64,000 nucleotides of DNA from Antedon mediterranea (Eukaryota > Echinodermata > Crinoidea > Comatulida > Antedonidae): assembly GCF_964355755.1 (NCBI RefSeq), contig NC_092672.1:28888501-28952500 (forward strand), in the 5' to 3' direction. A program made the translations under genes and the position numbers. This document shows, piece after piece, positions 43,152-54,046 of the stretch (positions are counted from its first letter, which is position 1; the number at the start of each line of letters is the position of its first letter). The notes beneath the pieces were generated by a model. That model made no database searches, had not been told where the DNA came from, and worked only from the letters and a program-made list of their open reading frames with translations.

Positions 43152-43276
43152 GTTTGTATAGACTTTTTTCAAATGGGTATGTCAGTTGGTGACATACATT
43201 AGCCAGAAAAAAATGATTTGAGCAATATGCCTTACTATAGCAATTTTTTAATACTTGTTTCATTTTTTTTTAATAG

Positions 43277-43315
43277 AAAATGGAAGAGATTAAGGAGGAG
43301 TTGGACTGTAACTAG
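43277..43315 (+). CDS. Terminal exon of the BESS-like protein
   Basis: Acceptor TTTAATAG; encodes KMEEIKEELDCN and stop TAG, continuing the previous exon in phase 0. The 125-bp intron has usable GT/AG ends. Confidence 0.45.
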   Translation, partial: KMEEIKEELDCN

Positions 43316-43469
43316 TATTTATTAAGTGGTTATAGAAGGAAAGCTGAACTGAATGTCTTTTTTTAGCAATAGAGAACACATGGAAATATATGTATATGTT
43401 TTGTTATACTCCAATACTAAAAAAATAGTCAAATTGGCTGCCAGCTAATGGAATTTTTTTCATTTTATA

Positions 43470-43598
43470 AGTGAAAACATAAGTTTTGTTGGGTTTTTTT
43501 CTATGTAAGTGATTAACTTTGTTAAAACTACAAAATGGCCTATTCAAATTTGATTTTAATCATCTTCATTTTTCATGATTCTATGGGACAATACATCT
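43470..43598. repeat. Solo terminus of a TTAA-type element
   Basis: ACAAAATGGCCTATTCAAAT ... GGGACAATACATCT|TTAA, as at 36266 and 63306. No opposite end located. Confidence 0.5.
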
Positions 43599-44798
43599 TT
43601 AAGTTTAGTGTCATTTTTTGGACAAGATATATTGTCTTCCTGAAAATATAATTTAAAATATTTTCGTTGTGTGTGTAATACAGTATACAGTAACACTTTA
43701 GGGTTAGTTATTCACTTTTAACAATAATATTTCTTCAATTTTCATTTTTTTTTTTGGGATGATACCTTTTAAATTTATTATTTTGATATTATTTTGCGAA
43801 AGTATTCAGGAGTAGTAAAAAAGAAAATCTGGTTGATATGTAATGATACCTTTAAAAACAATGATTCACTATTTCAATAAGTGTATTTATGTGAAAAAGT
43901 CATAAGATAATATACAGTGTCAGGGAAAAATTTCATTTTGTAATTTTGTTTAGCAAAATTGCTAATCAAACTGATTTTTGAGTCAAGAAACATAGTTTTG
44001 TATTGTATTTTTTGCTACACAATTTTAGAAATGTGTAGCAATATTGTTGTTTTGTATAGCTTTTTGCTATGCTACACTGGCGAAATTATTCCCTGAGTGT
44101 AATGATTAATTATTTAATGATACCTTTAAAAACAATGATTCACTATTTAAATAAGTGTATTTATGTGAAAAAAAGTCATAAGATAATATAAAGTGTAAAT
44201 ATGAGTTTGGGATATTTATTACATTTAATCAAATGAGAAAAAAACTGTATGTTTTGTCATGAATAATATAATATTTAATAATAATTAGAAAATGAATGTG
44301 AAAACTTTACATTAATATATAGGCCTATAGTTTATTTTATTTATTTATTTATTTATTCAATTTCTGCCATAAACATAAAAAGACAAAACAATTATAAAAG
44401 GAGGCACGGAAAGACCAAACAGGTGCTAAACACCTATGCTATAGTTGGTCAACCCATGGAGATTCCCAGTTCGTGTTTATATGAAATGTTTTATATGGTT
44501 ATAAATGTTGTTGCAATGTGACTGTAATTATAATTGCACCTCTGTTGATTGGTAGGCTGACGCTGCAAAAGATATTTGTAACACCACTAATAAATATACT
44601 CAGCAGATCACATGTACGTGTAATCAACAATAAACGCTTTAATTCTTGTAACTGTGTTGATATTGGATACATCTTCTTCTGTCCTTGTGATACGATGTTT
44701 GACTGCTTGTTAATATACACACAATCATGCACATTTCATTTTCAGGCTTTGGAAAAGGATAACATTTTCCCACCAAAACCAAACACTGTGATTGGTTT

Positions 44799-44844
44799 AA
44801 CCAGGGAAGAGTTAAATTACATTTTAATATAACTCTTCCCTGGT
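44799..44844. repeat. 46-bp hairpin of the CCAGGGA type
   Basis: AACCAGGGAAGAGTTA and its complement TAACTCTTCCCTGGTT (one base off in the arm) around a TTAAAT/ATTTTAA-type core. Flanking GGTTT occurs on both sides (weak direct repeat). Confidence 0.7.
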
Positions 44845-45818
44845 TTCACTTACACTATTCAATGTATGCAGATCCAACCTGGAACACCCTAGCAATCGCG
44901 CCGAATCAGCAGATCGTGACGCGTTTAGTGGGAACCGACAAGAAAAACTAATAGACGCATGACAATTCAACTTCCAAAGCGATCCGTCGAATGACGCGTG
45001 ACGCATGACGCTTCGCGGCTTCGCGTTTGGTGTGCACAGGCCTTACTTGTTAATCCGCTTAAGGATTGGTCGTAAAACACCGCCCTCACTCACAGATTGG
45101 TACTAACATACATTCCTATACTATAAATATCAATCATTTTGTCCGTGTTCAATCTACCACACAATCCAATAAAAATCACTAATACTGTACACGCTAACAA
45201 ACACAACTTGTGCTTTATTCCACTGTGTATTACAGTATTGTAAATGTGCAATGTCCGTGAAGTTATTCACTTTAGTCTTCAAAATCAAAGTATAATGGCC
45301 ACAGGAATCTTTCCATAATCACCAGGTATGTAAAGTTTAGTCAAGTTTACCTAATCAACGTACTTTATAATTATTGTCATATACATTACTAATTATTACT
45401 TTGAATAACTTAGCTAAGTACGGTAAGGTTGATTATTTAGACCAAAAACGTTTGTTGGGACTATAATTCCTATATATAATTTGCTTTTCTTCCTTATATC
45501 TTATTAACTAAATTTTTTAAATTTTTTATACTAACAAACATTATTAATATGCCTAGTGTGTAAACATTATTGACATAATTTTATTAAACATCGACACAGT
45601 ACGACTCTTCTTAACAACATTGTTTCAATCTTCTATCAACTAAAAGTCGTAGTTACTCATGTCTCGGGTCACATTCTATGGTCACCGTACAGATAGGCTA
45701 CTACATCAGTACTTCTATGAATGGATGGCTAGTTGGTGACAAGAACGCTAGTTGATCATACCCAGTACCGTTTTGATTTTACGATCATTCGGGAAACCAC
45801 CTCACGACTACAACTATT

Positions 45819-45856
45819 TTGGTTATTCCACCAGGAAGTTGACTCCTTGGTTATTC
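45819..45856. repeat. 18-bp insertion between 10-bp direct repeats
   Basis: TTGGTTATTC at 45819-45828 and 45847-45856 flank CACCAGGAAGTTGACTCC, which resembles a decayed AGGGAGTTGACTCCCT core. Confidence 0.6.
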
Positions 45857-45921
45857 TTATCTGTTTGCATTGGATACTTTACCGTAGCACAATTCAATTG
45901 CATTCAGTTTGTAATTATACT

Positions 45922-46012
45922 ATGTTGAGTAAAATAAAGTATAAACTGTGGCATATTCTACTATTATGTCAGTTTGTAGAAATAACAGGTCGGGTACATT
46001 TTCTCAATACTG
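45922..46012 (+). CDS. Candidate signal-peptide first exon, orphan
   Basis: ATG at 45922 opens MLSKIKYKLWHILLLCQFVE and ITGRVHFLNTG, then a good donor CTG|GTAAGA in phase 1. Basic start, hydrophobic core and small residues before RVHF fit a secretory signal. Phase 1 would suit phase 1-1 extracellular modules, but no such exon follows on this strand before the right arm, where the kringles run the other way. It may be chance. Confidence 0.25.
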
Positions 46013-46635
46013 GTAAGAAATAATTAATATTAGGCATAGACCTACTAACCATTCCTATTTGTCTAACGCTTGGTGATATATATTAAAACTTCACTAAAGC
46101 ATTATATAAATATCATGACTGGTTTACTTGCATGTACACAATAAAATAAACTTAAAACAATCCAAACCATACTTTTCTGTCATTGGAAAATCAATTAAGA
46201 CAAGCAACAAAATCATTAATTATTTAACAGAAAACCTCTATCAAATAAATCGTTTCTAATCACAGACAGTGAGTTTGACGAGGTACGAATATTTAGTTTC
46301 GGACATAATATTGTTTGCATCACATGACCTCTTCGTTTGATGATCTGGAATTGCATAAGATAACCAAAAATCATTTCACTTCCAACAAATACAACTAACC
46401 CTATAGATAGGGCCATTACGAATATGATGCATATGCCAATGATCCTGCATTTGTAAACATTTGTTTTCTATTTCCATTCAATTTTGTCTGACCTACACTA
46501 TGATATTTTATATTGCCTTCGGCTTAACATCTCGCTGGACCTACCTCTACATTAGAGAGACAAGAGATTCTGCATAAAACTGGCCTCTTGAAATACGTGT
46601 ATTATATTATACTGCCTTTAGACAACACATTTTTA

Positions 46636-47089
46636 GTCGCGTGGAAGCGACTCTATAGTTCACTATGTCGGTCGGTCGGTCTGTTGGTCTTTCGGTCTGT
46701 CTGTCGGTCCGGTATCACTATGCGTTTTATCGCTTTCTGACCATGTCTTGATATCAGTTTAATCTAGCTAAGTCAATTTTTCACAGGCAATTTTAAGCGT
46801 TTACAAAATTGCTATGAGTGCGCAGATTTTTGCGCACGCACTGCGCGTTAAATGTTATTGCGCACTCTTTTTGCCCGATTTCTGTTTTCTTGACTTACTT
46901 TTCAACTCGAAATTACGTTATACGAGCACGTCAAAAGTGACAGGCTACGCACGTGTAAATTAAAAAAATATAACTGTTTTTAAACATTTGAACATTTGTA
47001 AACATGTTCAGTAATTTCGGTCAGTTGGTAGGTTGGTCGGTCGGTCGGTAAACACTAAGCACGCGACTGCAGCCATCTATATGGCCTTG
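46636..47089 (-). repeat. CAAGGCCAT...CGCGAC repeat family, spacer copy
   Basis: Reverse-oriented, shorter copy (454 bp) with GTCGGTCGGTCGG near one end and TTGGTCGGTCGGTCGG near the other. TTTTTA flanks it on both sides (46630-46635 and 47090-47095), so a 5-6-bp A/T-rich target duplication is likely. Confidence 0.72.
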
Positions 47090-47099
47090 TTTTTAGTAG

Positions 47100-47780
47100 A
47101 GTAGAAATAAGGTTTCACCTCAAAAAAATTGCAACAAACGGTTTTTCAACGGATTTTGGTAGTATTAGGTATACTAAATAACAGAAAAAAAGTCTCAAGA
47201 ATTTCGACCAAAGGAAAGTGGTTTTTTCAAGATGGCCGCCAAAATAGATAAAAAGTGAAAATGGCCATACCTCCTAAACTACTTGGTCTATTGATATAAT
47301 TTTGGTACCAACATACTCAGAACATACATATTTATATTCGCTATAATAGAACATTTTGGCCAAAAATGACCGGAAATACCATTTCTGACAATTTGACCGT
47401 TGACCTTGATATGTTGTATCTTGGTAACAACTCACCGTAGGGAAACAAATGATGGCTCAAATTGTTCAGAATGTACATATTTAAATTTATTGTAATGAGA
47501 CATTTTGTCAAAAAATGGTTGGAAGTAAAGGTTTTTCACCTTTAACTTTATCTATGTAGAATTTCTATATCTCACCAACTATGTGTGGTAGAGATTTAAA
47601 ATTGGGCTCTAAATACTGAGAATATACTTATTTATATTTACTCTAATGAAACAGTTTGACAAAAAATGACCAGAAACGACATGTTTGACCATTGACCTTG
47701 ATATGCTATATTTCGATAATGACTGACAGAGATACACCATTTATGGCTCAATTTGTTCAGAATATAATTATAACTTTTAA
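47100..47780. repeat. Diverged tandem-type repeat (GACCTTGATATG family)
   Basis: Recurring blocks of about 240 bp with TTGACCTTGATATG, GGCTCAAATTGTTCAGAATG, ACATTTTGTCAAAAAATG and ATATTTATATTC. Same family as 55800-56290, 57081-57240 and 58730-59480. No coding. Confidence 0.6.
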
Positions 47781-47829
47781 ATTTCTAATTACGGTATAGC
47801 AGCAATTGATTAGATATTGTGCATGTATT

Positions 47830-48290
47830 TAGTACGGCATCTTAAACAACTGTTCCAACTTCGTCTTATCATCGTCATCAATCTTTCTATCTACGTTGTC
47901 CCATTCTTCTGGTTGACACACTCCACAAACTGAAGTACATGCCAATCCATAGTGTCTACAACTGCAACATACATCCAGTAGTTACAATGGATGACTTTCA
48001 AAGTTCTTCTGGAGCAGCAGTTTCCATCGTCATTATTGGCACAAATGTTTTATTACAAACTTTCCATCCCCACTTGGTAGCATCCATGGTATTATCTTTC
48101 TATAGCCATTGCATGATTTGACTGTGACATTCTGTAGCAGATGACGTTGGTGGTAGTTGTTGAGGCTAGGTTTGATAAATGATTTACCTTCAACAACTTT
48201 TTTATTAAACAGCTTGCATCTTTAGCTATTCAGGGAATCCAGTGACTTGGCTCCAAAAAGAATAGACATGTCCTTCAGTCCAAACTCCTC
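47830..48290 (-). pseudogene. Third relic with CXC cluster, abutting the right arm
   Basis: Minus-strand pieces in several frames: GLKDMSILFGAKSLDS (about 48280), TKWGWKVCNKTFVPIMTMET and APEEL (about 48080-48010), then CCSCRHYGLACTSVCGVCQP and DDDDKTKLEQLF (47960-47850). The order (W-G-W, APEEL, CXC cluster, acidic tail) equals the relics at 9619 and 11270. Broken by multiple frameshifts. Confidence 0.55.
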
Positions 48291-48424
48291 CAAACGAGCG
48301 ACGTGCAAACTCAACACGAGTGTTGTAAACACAATACGAGGGATTTCAAATTAACATAGTTATGTCCGTCCTGGCGTGTTATAGTTTACACATACACCTC
48401 GAACCACTGTTATGATAACGTACA

Positions 48425-48875
48425 GGGAACATGCCGTAGACGCTCTTGCTCTTCCTGATTCCGAAAATACGACCTGAAACTGTCGAAGGTAGCAGAATTC
48501 ATATTGCAGGAAAATTACCGCTAATCGTTTCAACCGACGAACGTTGCGTAAATTAATATTTTTCTAATGACATCGATGACATTATCTTATCATGGAATGC
48601 ATCAAAGCAGTTGGGATTCCTCTCACCAGTTTACCCTGAGCCAATATGTCACCAAAACGTTGCATCAGTTGCTAATACTAGTCTGATTGCTGTGCCACGA
48701 CCAGTTGCTGCGCCACGTTTCAATCTGACTAACTTGTCCTAGGAATTTCCAGAAGTGTTTGATGGTGTAATTCGCTCGATGCCTGGTGAAGAATTCACAA
48801 TCAAGATAGCAGATAATGCTAAACAATTCTGTGTTAGCACCCCACGAAAGATACCATATGCATACCCTGGAAGCA
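48425..48875 (+). pseudogene. Ty3/gypsy-type pol fragment, right-arm copy
   Basis: Mirror of 35270-35720: IDDIILSWNASKQLGFLSP (after a small indel), VASVANTSLIAVPRPVAAP, the same TAG, then EFPEVFDGVIRSMPGEEF and CVSTPRKIPYAYPGSN. A few substitutions distinguish it from the left copy. Confidence 0.65.
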
Positions 48876-48987
48876 ACTTATCTAGCTAGTACTAACCACA
48901 CCTTGCACAATGACGATCTTGTATTAAGCATAGGCCTATAGTATTGAATTATAACGCACATCACTATTCGTATTGCATTCATTTTTA

Positions 48988-49718
48988 GTCGCGTCGGTCG
49001 CGTGCAACGCGACTCTACAGCTCACTATGTCGGTCGGTCGGTCCGTCGGCAAAACACTAACTTGTATATGGCCTTGTCTTGATATCAGTTTCATCTAGCT
49101 ATGTCAATTTTTCAAAGTATATTCCATATGGCAAGGACTCGATGTGATTATGTTTTTCACGGTGCGCAATCAAAAAGTACGCAGTCTACGCACGATTTAA
49201 CGGAATCACGTTTGTAATCATATCTTCACAAGCATGAATCACAATTAACTAAAATTTGGTAATCATAAATTTCAGGTCATATTTCATCATAATTATGGCA
49301 ATACAAGTATGTGCGTAGCGCATATAACGCATGCGTACGCGCACTTAAAATTTTCAAAATTGTAAAATTTATTTTCGATGAAATTAGAGTACGTTTCAAA
49401 ATTTTAAGCGTTTATAAAATTGCAATGAGTGCGCAGATTTTTGCACTGCGCGTTAAATGTTAATATGCACTATTTTGCCCGATTTCTGTTTTACAACCTT
49501 TCTTTAATAATATTATAATTATTTGATTCACTTTTCCACTCGAAATTACGTTATACGAGCACGTCAAAAGTGACAGGCAACGCTCGGGTAAATTAAAAAA
49601 ATTATAAATGTTTTTAAACATTTTCAACATTTTTAAACATGTTCAGCAATTTCGATCGGTTGGTTAGTCGGTCGGTTAAACCAACTTAAGCACGCGGCTG
49701 CAGCCATCTCTATGGCCT
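48988..49718 (-). repeat. CAAGGCCAT...CGCGAC repeat family, right-arm copy
   Basis: Mirror of 34427-35157, so it was present before the arm duplication. Confidence 0.7.
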
Positions 49719-51211
49719 TGTTATGTTGTATTTTTATGGAGACAACATAAATGAAATGAAATGAAATAAAACATTTCATAAAATTGCGACTCTAACGTCA
49801 TTAACAAAGTTTCCTGCACATCTACAGGTTAAGGTCAATGAGCATTGTTTATGTATGTAAGTATGTGGTGGTGGGATTGCAGATGTATAAACTATCTATA
49901 CACTCAAAACTGATCTCCGGTGTGATGAGTAGGTATTATGTTTGCTCATATTGATTGTTATTATTACTAATCACCAGGATGGCAAAGAACATAAATTGTG
50001 ATAGATGATCCGTTGTTTTCATTGGCAATAATATTAGATCAATGCCTTTTGATTTTTCTAAAAAATGCTATAAGTATGTCAATCTTTTCAATAGAAAGCG
50101 AAAGGGTTACTGGCTTCATACTTTGTAGATCCAGATGATATAAATAATCATAAAAGGTTAAGGCATCGTATTGAGTACAGCATTGCCGATGTTGCAATCC
50201 CTTGTAGTTCATTGAATTTATAAAAGTCTGCTAAATTCCAGTATAGTAACTATAGTACTGAATATATGTCCTCATCTTTATTGTTTATCTGTAGTAAACC
50301 ACTAATATTAAACAATGTTTCAGATTTCATTTTAAATTTAGCTTTTATTTACTTCTTTTCACATACAATTTACTTAAGGACAATTTACTTATTTACGACA
50401 AATTGTACCTTCTTCCAGAAATTGTTTTAAAAAAGTTTAATAATTTTGAAAGCAGAAAAATAATCCTAAATAAGAAAAAAACATGCAAACATTACAACTT
50501 GAAAGACAAATGTCCAGGAACAATAAAAGAGTGACCGTTAGGGATTAAACAAAATTATACACATGACTTTGGGTATGACACACTTTATTTTAAAAAAACA
50601 GAGGGAGGATTAGTGTAAATCGGAGCTTGTAATGAAGTTTAACCACATTGCACAAACATCTTAATCGGATTTTTTTCTCCATTAATCTAATGTTCTCCTG
50701 TTTAAGATTATTTAATAAGATATTTATTAGAGTAATGCAAGAAGATCAACATACATTTAGTTAATTAGGTCAAGTAAGGTCGTTTTCCCACAGCCATAAC
50801 AAACATTATTGGTTATTTAATCAGATACCGTAGTTAATAAAATAAAAATGTGCGCATGAAAAATAGTTACCGTAACACAAATGCTTCAATTTCCAAATGC
50901 AAACATTTGTCCTTCAGGTCAGAAGTTATAAATAATCTTATTTAATTTAACTTATAAAGGATTTAAATCAAAAACACGGTCTAAAATTAAGAACAGATCG
51001 GGATATTATATATTTCCCAATGATAAACAGCAAAAGAGCTTTCGAGTAAACATTAACTTCGAATATCATAAAAAGTTTTACAGGAATGAAATGATTTGAT
51101 AAAGGCTAATTACGGCATTGGAAATGACAATTAATGTTAATCTACAAATAATGTAAAGTTAATCATTTTTTCAAAAAGAGGATTTAGGTATGACCATCAT
51201 AAAGTGTTACA
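49719..51211. other. Arm sequence without gene; empty site at 50755-50758
   Basis: Mirrors 31160-31616 plus 33387-34426. The uninterrupted CATACATTTAGTTAATTAGG at 50749-50768 is the pre-insertion state of the 1770-bp transposon. Confidence 0.7.
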
Positions 51212-51471
51212 TTAGCCACATGTGTTTTTAGCATTACCCACGTTACAATATTCCCATCTTTTACTACTATCGGTTGTATAACACCATGCAGTGTTTACAT
51301 TATCGGGGCTTCGACAGTAGTTGTGATTACCTAATCCAAATGTTGGGTAATTTTCTGGTGTCCTTGTGTGTTTGTGTGGAGACTGCGAGGTCCATTGCTG
51401 GCACTTCCTTCCACTCTTTGTGACACTTACAAAGCCTCGATAGTCTTTTGCATGTCCATTCGTATAGCACT
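51212..51471 (-). CDS. Kringle gene (right copy): kringle 4 and stop
   Basis: Minus-strand terminal exon (acceptor CGCCAG). It encodes the same kringle as 30900-31159 with RKC for KKC and NAK for NPK, six cysteines, and TAA at 51212-51214. The protein ends straight after the last kringle cysteine and Gly. Confidence 0.88.
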
Positions 51472-51866
51472 CTGGCGATGAGTAAAAAAGAAAGTCATAT
51501 AGACTCTGATGATTTACCAATGACAATGATCAAAATTAATTGTGTATACATTTAGATAAGCATCATTCGCATATCGGTTAAAAAAAATAAGTTAGCAATT
51601 TTAATTTTGTATCAGTATAATTTTTTTTAATGAATTTACCATAATTGAAGAATAGTGTTTACGAATAATAATTTTTACTTTATTTATTACTAGATCAGTG
51701 GTGAATGTATTAGAATAAGAAACAGTGTCTTTGCTTAGGCTAATGGTTTGCCAAATATCCATGGTTTGATTCGATGCTTAGAATCTCAGTCATCAAAATA
51801 CAGATTATGTTCTGTTCTTCAGATGATCTTTGCAAATAAGCGATTATTTAAATTACTAATATTTAC

Positions 51867-52097
51867 CACAATGATCTCCCGGATTTCCAACATTACAGTA
51901 TTCCCATGCTGCATTTTGAACATTTGTATAACACCAGGCTCTACTTTTTAGATTTAGTGGGCTCCTACAGAAGTTGTGATCACCTAAACCGGATGCCCTG
52001 TATGTAGTTACTGAGGACCAACGCTGGCAATTCTTTCTACTGACTGTTACACTTACTGAGCCCCGATAGTCATATGCATTACGCTTCTTATAACATT
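51867..52097 (-). CDS. Kringle gene (right copy): kringle 3, shortened
   Basis: 231-nt phase 1-1 exon, same borders as the left copy. SRKNCQRW here against SRKKCQRW in the left arm. It keeps six cysteines and the missing middle loop. Confidence 0.85.
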
Positions 52098-52142
52098 CTG
52101 TATGACGAAAAGAGTAAACCTTTCAATTAGGAAAGAATTATT

Positions 52143-52371
52143 ACCTCCGCTAGGGAGGTTATGTAGTCGATATCGTGTGTCTGTTTGTTAGCAGCATTAC
52201 TAACAAATGTATTGCAAGATCTTTACCAAATTGAAAATACAGGTAGATATGTGGTCAAGGACCAGTCCATTACATTTTGGAGGCAAAAAGATCCTCAGAT
52301 TACATAGGTAAACTTTTCTGAATTCTGGATTCAGGATGGATTCAAGTGTAGTTGACATATTATTTAAAAAA
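52143..52371 (+). repeat. Widespread marine-invertebrate repeat, right-arm copy
   Basis: Mirror of 30000-30228: starts ACCTCCGCTAGGGAGGTTAT and continues with GTCTGTTTGTTAGCAGCATT. Confidence 0.5.
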
Positions 52372-52615
52372 ATATATATATTTATATATAAATCCAAAGG
52401 CAAATTACTGAAAAATGACAATGCTGTGGATATCAGTGGCTGGATCTCAATGGAGATACAAAAAAAAAAGCGAAAAGTTAAATCAAAACGATAAGTAAAA
52501 AAGCCAGAAAGTTATCAGAGCTTTTGGGCAACACTATACATTCATCAGTGCAAGTGAAGGGATTTGGATAACGTCAAAGTAAAAAAACTGGCAAGTACAT
52601 ATATAACATATTTAC

Positions 52616-52870
52616 CACAATATGATCCAGCTTTACCAACGTTGCAGTATTCCCACCTTTTTTTGGAATCGGTTGTATAACACCAAGCAGTTTTTGAGTT
52701 ATCTGGGTTTCGGCAGAATGAGTGATCACCTAATCCGGAAGTTGGGTAATTGTATGGTGTTCTTGTGTGTGATTGTGGATACTGCGAGGTCCATCGTTGA
52801 CATGTTTTCCCACTTACTGTCTGACTTACGACGCCCCGATAGTCCACTGCATTTGCTTGATTAAAACATT
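52616..52870 (-). CDS. Kringle gene (right copy): kringle 2
   Basis: 255-nt phase 1-1 exon, protein identical by eye to the left copy over CQRWTSQYPQSHTRTP and WCYTTDSKKRWEYCNVG. The open frame extends upstream into intron sequence to 53015, which is not exon because the acceptor CTCATCAG lies at 52871-52878. Confidence 0.88.
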
Positions 52871-53245
52871 CTGATGAGTAATTGAGGCATCGTTTTTTAA
52901 GTTTTAAATGATAATCAAGCTTCGAATTGAGGGAAAGTTTAGAACTGATGTATTTGAATGCAATATTGCACTCTACAAAATAAAAACTCTCAACGTCTGA
53001 CAGGAGAGCCTTCATTGATGTCTAATTACAGTACTAAGCATTTTTAATATTTTGTCATCGCATCATACAGTCACACATTCATTTTTAAAGAAAATTCGCA
53101 TTGGGACTATGTTGATTGTATACAGAATGATACAAAGTCTAATAATATAATATTTAAAAATCAAAGATGAATGGAACACAATGTCAATGTATTAGTAGCA
53201 GTAATGCATGTAAGCCTATTTAAGTAGGCATACTAAATACCATAC

Positions 53246-53275
53246 CATCTCCCGTTCTTCTTTTCCCGTCGCCAT
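53246..53275 (-). CDS. Kringle gene (right copy): 30-nt linker exon 2
   Basis: Encodes DGDGKRRTGD between ACTTAG and GTATGG, phase 1-1, unchanged from the left copy. Confidence 0.65.
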
Positions 53276-53549
53276 CTAAGTAAAAAAAAAAAATTGTTAT
53301 AAAATTATTAGTCAAAAAATAATACTTGTTTTATTGTAGGGTGCTTTTTTTAAAACAATATTTCGTGAGCATCAACCATCCATATACATCTTATCATTAG
53401 AAGCTCTCTCTTTCCAAAATGAATAAATAAATAAATACGAACACAAATACATTAGTTAAATAGTGAACTGACTGACTTTATCACAATCATAAAAATAAAC
53501 ATTAAACTATTGGTAACACACATAAAATGACATAACATGACATATTTAC

Positions 53550-53804
53550 CACATTGTTCTCCAGGATAACCAGCATTGCAGTATTCCCACCTTTTTAGCG
53601 GATTGGTTGTGTAACACCAGGCAGTTTTTTCGTCATCTGGGTTTCGACAGTAGTTGTGATTACCTAATCCAAATGTTGGGTAATTTGCTGGTGTCCTTGT
53701 GTGTTTGTGTGGATACTGTGAGGTCCATCGTTGGCATTCACTTCCACTGACTGTTACACTTACATAACCTCGATAGTCCTCTGCATTTCCTTTCCTATAG
53801 CATT
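53550..53804 (-). CDS. Kringle gene (right copy): kringle 1, intact
   Basis: 255-nt phase 1-1 exon. It encodes ECYRKGNAEDYRGYVSVTVS, CQRWTSQYPHKHTRTP, LGNHNYCRNPDDEKTAWCYT, RWEYCNAGYPGEQCG. Here the codon that is TGA in the left arm is GGA, so the frame is open and all six cysteines are in frame. The right copy is therefore the one that could still be functional, provided its 5' exons exist beyond the arm end at 54415 (none recognised in this window). Confidence 0.88.
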
Positions 53805-54016
53805 CTGATGATGAAACAAGAAAGATTTTAATGAACGCAGAGTTGCATTTTTGTCGGGCAGCTAATACAAATTGATATACGTTAATATGTTACAAAATAA
53901 TAATGATTTGATTGCGGAGTGTTATTTTTTATTTTGTGAGGGTCAACATCCATATATAAATATTATGACCAAGTGTGTATTATTCTAGAATTAATTAATA
54001 AGTACTGATGACGTAC

Positions 54017-54046
54017 CGGTCCTTCCTACTATTCCTGTTCCTTCAC
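54017..54046 (-). CDS. Kringle gene (right copy): 30-nt linker exon 1
   Basis: Encodes G-EGTGIVGRT before kringle 1; acceptor TTTTTTTAG, donor ACCG|GTACGT. It is the most 5' exon recognised in this copy, 369 bp from the arm end. Confidence 0.62.

Larger units (their letters stand above)
42190..45044 (+). mobile_element. 2.86-kb TIR element with BESS-like coding remnant
   Basis: Perfect 33-bp inverted ends (42190-42222 and 45012-45044), starting AAGGCCTGTGCACACCAAAC. GC-rich GACGC words (GACGCGTGACGCATGACGC near the right end) fill the subterminal regions. Flanks show no clean target duplication (TAA against TAC is the best 3-bp match). Two exons (42986, 43277) encode a BESS-like tail, as in the MADF/Myb accessory proteins of PIF/Harbinger elements, so I suspect a Harbinger-derived element that lost its transposase. 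A CCTAGG tract, a solo TTAA-type terminus (ending 43598) and a hairpin at 44799 are nested in it. Confidence 0.7.
45045..46629. other. Spacer interval with no confirmed gene
   Basis: AT-rich. Contains the mini-insertion at 45819-45856 and the candidate signal-peptide exon at 45922. A 66-codon minus frame (46416-46216) with one hydrophobic stretch is not recognised. Confidence 0.4.

Noticed and set aside
45922-54046. Joining the orphan signal-peptide exon to the kringle exons as one gene
   Set aside because: They lie on opposite strands in the right arm, and the left-arm kringles lie upstream of the exon; the order cannot produce one transcript as assembled.
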